DNA of 64,000 nt from Polytrichum commune (lineage: Eukaryota; Streptophyta; Polytrichopsida; Polytrichales; Polytrichaceae): the NCBI GenBank assembly GCA_950295325.1, contig OX485806.1, forward strand, positions 53,191,169 through 53,255,168, in the 5' to 3' direction. How positions within the stretch are numbered: the stretch's first letter is position 1; the number at the start of each line of letters is the position of its first letter. Positions 33,210 to 42,700 of this stretch are shown here, piece by piece. The notes below the pieces were generated by a model that saw only the letters and a list, made by a program, of their open reading frames with translations, searched no databases and was not told the origin of the DNA. The position numbers and the translations under genes were made by a program.

Positions 33210-34857
33210 CTTGCCCCAATAGGAAACGTCTCTGACCTTCCTGAAGCCCGTGAGCAGCCGTGGTACCTGTAAGAAAACCCATAGCGCGTTCTCGCTCATC
33301 TGGCGTAGGCTCATCATGAGTTTGGGATTTTGAATCCCAAACCATGCCAGGTCCACGAGATCGAAATGCAAAAGACTGTGGATATGTCACAAAAGTAGGT
33401 AGTGCACCTCTCGGAATGCCCACCTTGTTAATTAATGCAAATGGCAAGGTGTCATCCTTGGTAACTGCCAAGGAAACACGATGATCATCTAAAATGTCAT
33501 CCACCTTGCGATCCATAAGGCGGGGAATGCGGGCAATCGCCGCTGAAAGCACTCGAGGTGATACCAAGTCGGTCCAAAACCAACGAGGCCGATGAGCAAA
33601 GGATCCCAAAGATGCAGCATCCAGAAATGTTGGAGTACCCAGAATTTGGTTAATGTACTCACCATCCTTCACCACTTTGTGCTGGGTATCACCCAATAAT
33701 GGTACATTTTCGAAAATGTACCCTGGCGGAGTTGATTGGTGGGTAAACCACCATTGCGTCAATCGCATCAAATCCGCAAACAAACTAGACCTAGGATCAT
33801 CCAAACCCTGGCCAGTTCCTGGCCGCGAATGGCCTTGACAAGGCCATCCTGCAATAATCAAATCCACGTGGCCCAACCTTCTCAAATCCTCATCACTAAT
33901 CATAGTGACATCTTGAGGAAGTTGACCACAACATCCATGAATGGCAGAGGCTGACAATTGTGCGGGGTATCTCAACAACAATTGTTGGATGTGGTGTCGG
34001 ACGGCTCTGTTGGCTGCATACCCATTGTCCACATGAATATATCGCCAAACTGTAATTCCAGCTTCCAACACTGCCGCCAAACCTGTGCCAATGCCTCCAA
34101 AGATCTCCACAAGGACAATACCTTCAGGTGATGGTTGCCAACGAATGGGTTGAGCAAAAGAAAATGAGGATGAAGTTGGAGGTGCCTCTCCAAGCTCCAA
34201 ATCCGCTACAATGTGTTGACAATGGTCGGATAACTCCTTAGGAGTTCGCCATGGTGGAGGTGGATCCTTGAAATGTCGAGCAGGAATTTGAAAAGATGGT
34301 AAAAATTGTTGTTCTGCCGCATTACAAGTGTAGTCCATTGTTTCCTCCAATAAAACTGGAGCACAAGGCAAATCTGCAACTAAACCGCTGCAACCAAACA
34401 TTGCCTCCGCAATCATTGTCATAGCAGTGGCTGCAAATGTGACGGGAATAAATACCTTCCTGCCATCTCCAATGGACCATCCCGGTCTAATCCATGCCTC
34501 TTCCGTCCAATTATCCAAACCAAAGCCAAGTGGGTAAAGAGCTTGTTGACCAACAAGTATATCATAGTTGGTAGCATTAGTAACAACACACTTCATTGAC
34601 AAATGAGTGTAAGTAGGCCCTGCCCGCACATGAAAAATCAAACGTAGAGGTGCCTTGGTGTAACCTGTTGCACGTTCAGTGCCCCCTACTGAAGTCACAA
34701 TAGTGAATGGACAAGGATCCAAGCTTGCTGGCGTCAATCCAAGACTGTCAGCAAGTCCTTTGCCAATCATAACCGGTTGAGCACCGAAATCCATCATAAC
34801 TCTCAGTGGTGTAGCATGGATAGAGGGCATATCCGTGCGTGAAACGACAAACAAAGA
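33210..34857 (-). CDS. Retropepsin-like domain fused to a C5-cytosine DNA methyltransferase
   Basis: A frame of 549 codons read from 34854 (no ATG; in phase with gag, just after TAA 34858-34860). Residues about 15-110 resemble a retropepsin: RVMMDFGAQPVMIGK (D22) and DILVGQQAL. The active-site triad is DFG, not DTG or DSG. Residues about 245-549 carry the C5 methyltransferase motifs in order: I, EIFGGIGTG (250-258); IV, GWPCQGHS with catalytic C339; VI, FENVPLL (E382-N383-V384); VIII, HRPRW (421-425); a variable target-recognition stretch; and IX, ERERAMGF (520-527). Motif X starts LLGQ at the right-hand end and is cut by the nested element. The PCQ and QGLDDPRSSLF block looks closer to bacterial-type Dcm or DNMT2 than to plant DRM. 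It would transfer methyl groups to cytosine in DNA. It is uninterrupted, unlike gag. Confidence 0.95.
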
Positions 34858-35382
34858 TTAATCTTTCATCAGCCGTACAACTCCAGGTTGCAAATTATGC
34901 CGTTCGCGAGCAGGCCTTGCAGAAATGTCTGCAAGATATGCCGCTCCCGACACATAATTCGAAAATGACGTATCCACTGCTGAAATTGATGCTGGAGGAA
35001 TATCAGTTTGCTTACCAAAAGCAATGATCGCCGCATCCGCAAGACTCGCTCGCAAATTGGCTAAGTCCTGCACCTCCTCAGCCACAGGTACGTCAACCAC
35101 AGCTTGGGATACTTAAAGGGATGGCAAATCCGCCTTACCTTCTAACATTCTCCCAGCTAAATGAAAAACTGCAGCAGGCTTGAAATCCGAAGCCATATAC
35201 TCCGAACCCGAGAAAATTGGCATATGGAGAATTTTATATGCCAATGCCTGCGTAACATCCTTCGAGATGGAATCCCCATCTCTCAAAGGTACAGGGTTTT
35301 TAGCCCCAACAACAGTGGTGTCTACCAATCCAAATGAAAGAGGTAAACGTGCTTGACCAATTTGATCAGCTGGTCCTCGTTG
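34858..35382 (-). pseudogene. Linker between gag and protease, split by stops
   Basis: The minus-strand frame continues from gag through TAG 35383-35385, TAA 35113-35115 and TAA 34858-34860 without shifting phase. It encodes about 170 residues with no recognised motif (for example AVFHLAGRMLEGKAD and DTSFSNYVSGAAYLA). The stops are each one C-to-T change from Gln codons. Most likely this is the ordinary gag-protease spacer of the polyprotein. Confidence 0.65.
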
Positions 35383-36198
35383 CTACCACCACTCGTTGCT
35401 ACCACCACTCGTGGAGGCCACCGCATCTGCCAATGTTTGTGAGCGAGTAGAAGCCGCCGCCACCACCTCTCCAGCTGCTCCAAACATATATATGTGCGAA
35501 CCCGAGGTGCCACCACCCACATGCGGCTCAGAAATTTGAGCAAAAGATGCAGAAGATTTGAGCTTTTGCTCAAGCTCTGCCACCTTAGCCTCAAGACTCT
35601 GCTCCTTTGGAGACTTTCCAGTGACATAACTGGCAGGCCGCATCTCAGGATGAAGTTGGAAACAATGATCCACATCATGATTAGTGCCACCACAATGGTT
35701 ACACTTCAATTGTCTCTTCTTAGAATTGTCCCCTGCCTTTACTGGTTCCATCTTTTGTTTTAATTTTTCCAAAGGCTGAGTTTTCTTCTTCTTAGGACAA
35801 TTGGGATCATTCTTCGAATGGCCAGCTTCTCCACAACCCCAACAATGCAAAATCTTTTGCTCTTTGACGGGTTGAGTCTTAGCTAAACTACTAGTAGCTG
35901 TGACAATTCTTCTTGGTTTCGGACTCTCTGTCATCCAAGATACCATATCCGTGGCATCATGTTGGCAAAGAGCCCGATCACATCTCTCAACCACGGCAAA
36001 CGCTTGTGCAAGCGTAGCTCGGCCCTCGTAGTCGAGGATAATCCGAGGTGATGCCAACTCAAGTAGCCGCTTGTCAATCTTAAACAAAAAGATTTTAACA
36101 AGCTGACTCTCAGCAAAAACACCTCCCGACTCCACAGCAAATCGCGTGAGTCGCGTATACATGGTCTGTGGAGTATCATCCTTCTCTCGGCGGAAATC
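35383..36198 (-). pseudogene. Gag C-terminal half with two zinc knuckles
   Basis: In phase with upstream gag after TAG 36199-36201. It starts with the end of the capsid fold (TMYTRLTRFAVESGGVFAE, KIFLFKIDKRLLELA). Two knuckles follow: CWGCGEAGHSKNDPNC, with an unusual six-residue H-C gap, and the standard CNHCGGTNHDVDHC. A short heptad stretch (SLEAKVAELEQKL) follows. The domain binds element RNA and forms particles. It ends at TAG 35383-35385. Confidence 0.85.
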
Positions 36199-36892
36199 CT
36201 AGATGCGCTGCATCTGGTCTCGCCGAAACCCACCATACTCCACTTCCAAATGTGCGACAAATTCAGTAAGGGGATTAAACGGAGGTGGTGGACCAACAGC
36301 CGTCAATGCTGCCTGTGTAGCACGTGCCACCCGTGAAAGGGTTGCCGTGCTACTGCTAGCCACCATTGGCCCAAGTGCCAGTTCCGTGTCCTTAGACTCC
36401 GCCGGCGATTCCTCCTCCTTTAAGGTGGGTGGAGCTAAGGTAGCAACCGCCCCATCCTTAAGGGCTGAAATGAACTCAACCCGAGCCTCCCAATACTGCT
36501 CCACCTCCCGAATTTGTCGTTGATGACCCTCTGTCCAGCGTTCATAAGTTTGGAGTGCCTCATACTCCAAATGTTGAGGCATACCAATCATTGAAATTGG
36601 AAGACCTTTGGCGTTTCTCCTTAATCCAGGTACGAAACCGGAGTTTCCAATCGGGCAAGGAAATGCCCCCAGCTCGACCTGAAAACCGATCACGCACTGA
36701 ATTGTGGCGATCGTCCTCCATTTCGTCGAACGTGCCGACACTCCAAATCCGAAGCCTACTAGTAGTGTCCAACGCCGAAATAGGCTCAAAAGCCTCGTTG
36801 GTATCTACCTCTGGCTCAAGATTTGTGGTATGCACGTCCTCCAAGTAATCTGGTGATGGAGATCGATAATATCGGCTCCTAATTTGCACCAT
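36199..36892 (-). pseudogene. Gag N-terminal half, frameshifted
   Basis: It starts at ATG 36892 in one frame (to about 36560) and then passes into the frame used by the rest of the polyprotein (open 36789-36199), so one small indel lies near 36570-36620. The second part contains EALQTYERWTEGHQRQ, a Pro-rich PPPPFNPLTEFV stretch and the start of the capsid core. It ends in TAG 36199-36201, one C-to-T change from CAG. Confidence 0.75.
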
Positions 36893-37021
36893 AAAATAAT
36901 CACTTGAGTACCTGCACCTGTTGCGGGCTATTTAAATGGCAATCCCTTGCCAAATGCCAAGTGTTTATGCCCCCAGAATTCCAAAATTGTGCAAAGGTTT
37001 GAGATTGGTAATTAAAAAGAA

Positions 37022-37430
37022 AAATCAGCGTTGAAATGGCTCATTTCCAAGGTGATTATGGACTCCAATCAACAAACTAAGTGCACCAATGGACTCCTAG
37101 GAAGATTTCACACAAATTAGGCTCAAATTTCACTCCGTTCGGAGTTAATTTGCTCCCAAAAACAAAAATCAGCGTTGAAATTAATAAATTCAGCAATGAT
37201 TTTGAATTCCAATCAACAATCCAATTACACCATTGGATTCCTTGGCAAATTTCACTCCGTTCGGAGTTAATTTGCTCCCAAAAACAAAAATCAGCGTTGG
37301 AATTAATAATTTTAGCAATGATTTTGAATTCCATTCAACAATCCAATTACACCATTGGATTCCTTGGCAAATTTCACACAAGATAGGCTCAAATTTCACT
37401 CCAATCGGAGCTAGTATGCCCCCAAATTTG
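37022..37430. repeat. Three tandem units of about 120-145 bp in the leader
   Basis: Units start near 37022, 37165 and 37287, each with AAAATCAGCGTTG near the start and TTTCACTCC..TCGGAG near the end. The second and third are very similar; the first is more diverged. Apparent ORFs here come from the repeats. They lie in the 5' untranslated region of the methyltransferase element. Confidence 0.85.
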
Positions 37431-37556
37431 AACCTCAAAGTTTGTGAAAATTGGATGCCAAGTTTGAAAGGTGAAAGTAAAAATGTGAAAATAAAAATAA
37501 AAAATAAAAAATAGTTTTTTTAATTAAACAAAACCAAAAAGAAAAAGAAAAAGGTA

Positions 37557-37650
37557 AGGGCTTACCTTACCTGCCTGCCAGGGCCTGGCTGGCTGGCGCC
37601 CGGCCGACGCCCGCCCCCGGCCCGGGATCTGCCGCCGCCCGGGATTCAGA
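37557..37650 (-). other. GC-rich patch with candidate splice donor in the leader
   Basis: A very GC-rich island of CCGGGC and GGCCGG motifs stands out in AT-rich surroundings. On the minus strand it ends in GGCAGGCAGGTAAGGTAAG, a good plant 5' splice-site match, so the leader may be spliced. No acceptor was assigned. Confidence 0.35.
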
Positions 37651-37998
37651 ATTGGAGCTCCAGCCAAAATCCGGAGCGCAACCAAAATTAAAACTAAATC
37701 GGATTTTGATTGTGGTTTATGTTTGTATTTAAATTAAACTTTGCTTCACAATTTGCAAGCAAGAAAATGTGATTTGAGAATCTCGAAACTAAATGGAATC
37801 TCAAGATTCAAACATCAACAATTGAAGAAAATACAAGAGACAACAAAAGAAAAATGGGAAGATTTCTCTCAAAATCTTCTTGAGGATTGCAAGAAATGAC
37901 GAACTAAACTTTCAAACACTTGTATCACTCCTTTGCTCTCATTACTGGGCCATTCTAGCTCATAAATACAACCAAAAATGAAAAATTTGAACAATTGT

Positions 37999-38438
37999 TG
38001 TCAAGTATGAGGGTTTCTCTCTCCAAGCTTAAGAAACTAAAATGTCTTCTTACAAAGTTTAAGAAACTCTGAAATTCACACACAAGAGTCAAACTATCTC
38101 TCACTCCACGAAGGGAGAATCCAAGAGTGCAAGTGGTGGAGAAAGAATGCAAAGGTTTTACGCATAATCTACTACACCATAGCCATGAGAAAGCAACAAC
38201 AAGCTCTCTCTCTCTCAAAACACACTCACAAGACTTGACTTGACAACAATGGCAAGTCAAGAGGCCTTCCTCTCCATACAACCCCAATCCTATGTGGAGT
38301 TCATCCATGGAGTGGATGAACAACTAACTAGGACTCCCAATGGAGTCCGTTACTCATCCCAACACACATGGACTCCTAATGGAGTCCATTTACTCCTAAA
38401 TTGACGTAACTTAGCCCCCGATGTCACCTCACGTGACA
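37999..38438 (-). repeat. Right (5') terminal repeat of the methyltransferase element
   Basis: 440 bp starting TGTCAAGTATGAGGG and ending CCTCACGTGACA on the plus strand, matching the left copy with six differences. On the minus strand a TATA-like TGTATTTATGAG lies just downstream (about 37958-37970), so the full LTR may extend left of 37999, with the shared part being U3. No PBS is visible next to 37999. Confidence 0.75.
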
Positions 38439-39709
38439 AAAGGTTGACCATATTGCAGTGATTTAGTGATTTAGTGTGTCATCTGGATTATGATGATTCG
38501 AGATTAATTAATTTCCTTGTTGATTGTTGTTTCTATTATTGGCTTCCTTGTTGTGTTGGTAGGTTTCTTCATTCTTCTTTTAAAAGTTCCTCTACCGTGT
38601 ATCTTCCATAATGGACTTTTGTGTCTAACTTAAAGGTCATATTTTGTTGTGATAATTTTTTTTCTTAATGATATCTCTTCAAGTAGTTTGGTTCCTTATG
38701 TGTTGTATCCAATCTATCAACTTCTTTGTCTATAACTTTTTCCTTGTATTAAACTTCGTGTGTTGTAATTGTTTTTTTGAGCTTAAGTGCTACTTCCTAA
38801 CTTTGATATAGATATTTTCTTCTTCTCTTTGTACATCGTAGCGTTGTATCATTTTCATGTATTGCTGTTGGCTTCTCTTCTTCCCAAGTAGTTTAGTTTG
38901 TTTTTTCTACAATGGCTAAATATCGTTAAGTAAATTTCTTTCAAATGTATCCAAAATTTTCTTCTCCAAGTTGTTAAGTAACATGTTTAATTTCCTTCCA
39001 AGTCGGTAAGTAGCCAAGTAACCAAGTATCCAAATAACCTTTCTTCTTGGTTTCAACTAGGTGAGTAACCAAATATCAAGTCCATTTTGCTTTCACTTCG
39101 GTAAGGAACCAAGTAACAAGTATTCTTTTATTTTCTAAGTACCTTAAGTCATACGTAACCAAGTAACACTCTCCAGATCGTCAAGTAACACTCTTCAAGT
39201 AGACAAATATCTATATCAAGTAGTCAAATATATTTTTCTAAGTAGAAAATAATAATTATCAAGTTGTCAAATTGCTTTGTTATAGTAACCTTCTCCAATG
39301 CCTAAGTATCTTCTTTCCAAATCACTGAGTAATCAAATGACTAAGTAATCTTTATTTCCAAACATTTTTTCTCAACTCTTACCTCTTGTTTCTTAATTGT
39401 TAGTTTCCATTACCGGAACCTCTTTCTATTGAAACATGTGTGGATAGTATTTTAACAATAATAAAGTGTTTTTTAGATACTCTCTTCCCATATAAAGGAA
39501 ATTTCCTCTTTATATATGTGGTAATGCCTCATTTAATCTTCTACTTTCTCATCAAGTCTTGAGGAGGCATTATTGAGTCATTATCTCATTTTAATACTTC
39601 CTCTTATAATAATATTTTTCTTCTCATTTTTCATTTGGATTATCAGCTATATATATTACATTCAAATTTTAACCTATTTATAACAATTATTGTGCCATGT
39701 CTGCTATAA
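38439..39709. other. AT-rich spacer with degenerate CAAGTAAC-type repeats
   Basis: From about 38890 to 39360 short phrases such as AACCAAGTAAC, CCAAGTATCC and TCAAGTAACAC recur irregularly. No gene is seen. Confidence 0.5.
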
Positions 39710-42700
39710 TTGGATGGAGTGACAAAAATGAGTGTGGAGAATCCCAATGGATATGACTTATGGGCTGACTTTAGTTCGCTCAAGGTCGATATCACATTCG
39801 GGCAATTGTTGGAAATATCACCCATGGCTCGGAAGACTCTCAAGGAAGGAATGCCTGTGACTAGGAGAACGAGGAAGGTGAAGACTAGGGTCGCTGCTAC
39901 AGTTCAATTGCAAGGAAGAGGTCGTGAGGTGAAGGCAGTAGAGATTGAGGTCATGGTGGTGGACAAGATGGTGCCCAATGTATTGGTAAACGGAGGAAGT
40001 GGGCTAAACATCTTACCAGCACACACCATGAAGAAGTTGGGTCTTAGCCTAACAAGTCCATCACCTTTCATCATCAACATGGCAAATCAAAGTCCAGCAG
40101 TACCCTTAAGGATTAAGGATTGTAGAATTAGCACAAGAGGTGTCGCGCACCTCTCCATGAGGAGTGCCCGAAACACCATGGGCACAAGGGGGACCCCGGA
40201 GTGACACCCGGGACTTGTGGCGCCGTTGGTGAGAGGGCCCAAGTGATCCTAGTGTGGGCGAGGGCCCCAGGCGTTGGGAACGCCTCCCACCCACGGAGAC
40301 TAGGAGGCACAAGGGTAAGGCCATGAGCTATGCGTAGCTCATGGCGTGGTGATTCTAGAATGCTCAAGAACACCTCAATCAGAGGTGTGAGCTAGGAGTT
40401 ATGGCCATTTGAGTGGGGCGCTGTCCCGGGACAGCGCCCTGGTACGTGCCTGGGAGTGATTCCCGGGACTGCCAAGCTTCAAACAGGCATAACTTCCTCA
40501 AGACTTGCCTGAATGGGGCAAGTGAGGAGTCCATCGGCATCTACGTGAAGCGTAAATGGAGATGGAGTGGTTGGTTGTTATGATCAGACATCATACAAGG
40601 AAGTTATGATGGTCTGAAGTTGCTGGGGGCTTCTAGGCCCAGCGGCTAAGGGAAAGTGTCCACTTGGCCCCAACTCTTGGTAGAGAGACAAGAGGTTGGT
40701 TGACGGTGGGGTAGGGGCCCCGTGTAGAGTCCTAGAGGCTTATATGGGTGAGGTGGTGTGGCCTCACCCACCCGAGGCCGAACGGCACGGCCTCCATGGG
40801 CATTGGCCCAATGTGAGGCCATAGTTGCCTAGTATGGTTCGGGTTGTTGTAGTGTTGCTCCGGCAACGCGATGATCAACATGGGATTGGACTTCCATGGA
40901 TGGAAGTCCACATCTAGGAATGGGTTACCGATTAAGGGGTGAGTCCCTAAAGCAAAGTAGGAGGGTTGGTTCCCTCCTATGAACTATAAGGTCCGGGGTA
41001 GGAGGAGCTAACCATTAGCATGGCGGAATGCGAATGGTTAGCGCTCGTAACCTTTGCTAGAATTGAAAATTGGCAAGATTATTAAGGGACCTAGTAAGGG
41101 TTGCGACAAGAGGTGAGGATTATGTTATCACTATTCACGTCATCAAAATGCATTCCAACAAGGATACATTTCCCATTTTGTTGGATCGACCCTGGTTGAA
41201 AATGGCGGACGCCATAGTAGATTGGGGAGGAGCCAAGCCATTCATAACTAATGGTCCTAAAGATAATAGAATCAAGGTGTCTATCGGGTCACTAGGTAGT
41301 TGGGTGAAGAAAAACATTGTTACATCTTCGGATGAAGAAGAAGGAGACAAAGAAGATGATAGGAAGAGTGAGACATTAGTGGGAGTGGTCCAGTCAGGTA
41401 GTCAAAGAGCTAAGCTAGACGCAAGTTTGGGAAATCTAGCTCCTAGTTTTTATCATTGGAGTGACAATGGTAAGTATGCTCAGTGGTTGAAAGATTATCC
41501 GGAGTCGATGTGTGATGTGATGGTAACCTCTCACCATGAATACTTGAAGGATAATATAGATAGCTCAAGGACTGAAGAGTATGCGTTATTGGAGTCATGT
41601 GAGGTGCTTACGAAAGAGGAATGGTTACAGGGAGGATTGACTCCATGGATAGATGGGATGGAAGAACGTGGCGTTAGTTTAATGCATATAGATGGGACTT
41701 AGAATGAGGAGGCATTGCGCGAGGCTGCAAAGTTGGAGGAGCCCTTGCACTTCAAGACCACATCGACATGCATTCTAGTGGGTCAGGATGTCAAGGATTA
41801 TCCCAAGGTTCCCCCAGATTGGTATAGAAACATGACGGAATAAACTCATGTGTCTGAGGCGGATTGGAAGTATGTAGAGGTGAAACTACGGATAGAAAGG
41901 TTAGGCAGATGAAGATGGGGTCTAAGCAGGACGACAATGAAATCAAAGAGTACAGTGAGTTAGTGGATGATTTCAGTGACACATTTGCATGGTCATATGA
42001 CGAGCTTAGGGGTATACCTCGAGAGATGGTGGAACATCGCTTTCCTTTGATTCTAGGTGCTAGACCAATTAGACAGAAGGAGAGAATGATGAACCCACAA
42101 TTGCAATTGTTAGTAAGGGCAGAGTTGGTGAGGTTGTTGAGGGCTGGGTTTATAAAGCCGGTAGAGATCACGGATTGGGTGTCTCCAATGGTATTGGTTA
42201 AGAAGAAAAATAGGAAGTTGAGAGTGTGTGGATTATAGGAAGCTGAATGCTTGCACACAGAAAGACCATTTCCCTTACCATATATCACACTACTTTTAGA
42301 GGAGGTAGGAGGGCATGCTTGCTACACCTTCATGGATGGTTATGCTGGTTATAACCAAATTTCTATACCGTTACAAGATGTTCACAAGACGGCCTTCACC
42401 ACTCCTTGGGGCACGTTCGTGTGGGTGGTCATGCCATTTGGATTGTGTAATGCTTCAGCCACGTTTCAGAGACTAGTCATGTACATCTTCACCAACTTAT
42501 TGTACAAATCCATGATAGTCTTCGTGGATGATTTTAGCACTCAGTCGAATTCTAGTTAACATTTAAAGTGTGTGAGAGAGGCTTTGATTAGATGCCAAAA
42601 TAAGCAGTTGGCTTTGAATCCGGACAAAACATTCTTAAGAGTACAGAGAGGAGTGTTGTTAGGATACGTGGTGAGTGAAAAGGGAAGAGAGTCGGACCCA

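Larger units (their letters stand above)
17791..38438 (-). mobile_element. Ty3/gypsy retrotransposon with a built-in DNA methyltransferase and PHD finger
   Basis: Read right to left on the minus strand: a terminal repeat (37999-38438), leader with tandem repeats, gag with two zinc knuckles, a protease-like domain, a complete C5 DNA methyltransferase, RT-RNase H, DDE integrase, and an SH3-like tail with PHD finger, ending at a second copy of the terminal repeat (17898-18329). Both terminal repeats share the end CCTCACGTGACA. Outer flanks CAAGG (17786-17790) and AAAGG (38439-38443) are a possible imperfect TSD. Removing the nested element 22306-33209 leaves about 9.7 kb. The RT-integrase order is that of Ty3/gypsy. 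Six in-frame stops, an altered protease triad and a lost RT aspartate show that this copy is dead. LTR limits are not fully resolved, because the left end is rearranged and no PBS was identified. Confidence 0.85.

Noticed and set aside
19276-36201. Alternative genetic code with UAA/UAG read as glutamine
   Set aside because: The idea fits the six stops of one element, but neighbouring decayed elements have TAG/TAA at Leu and Trp positions, and the RT and methyltransferase frames are still separated by a real frameshift. Mutation is simpler.
37081-37514. Overlapping ORFs of 80-100 codons on both strands
   Set aside because: They are translations of the tandem leader repeats.
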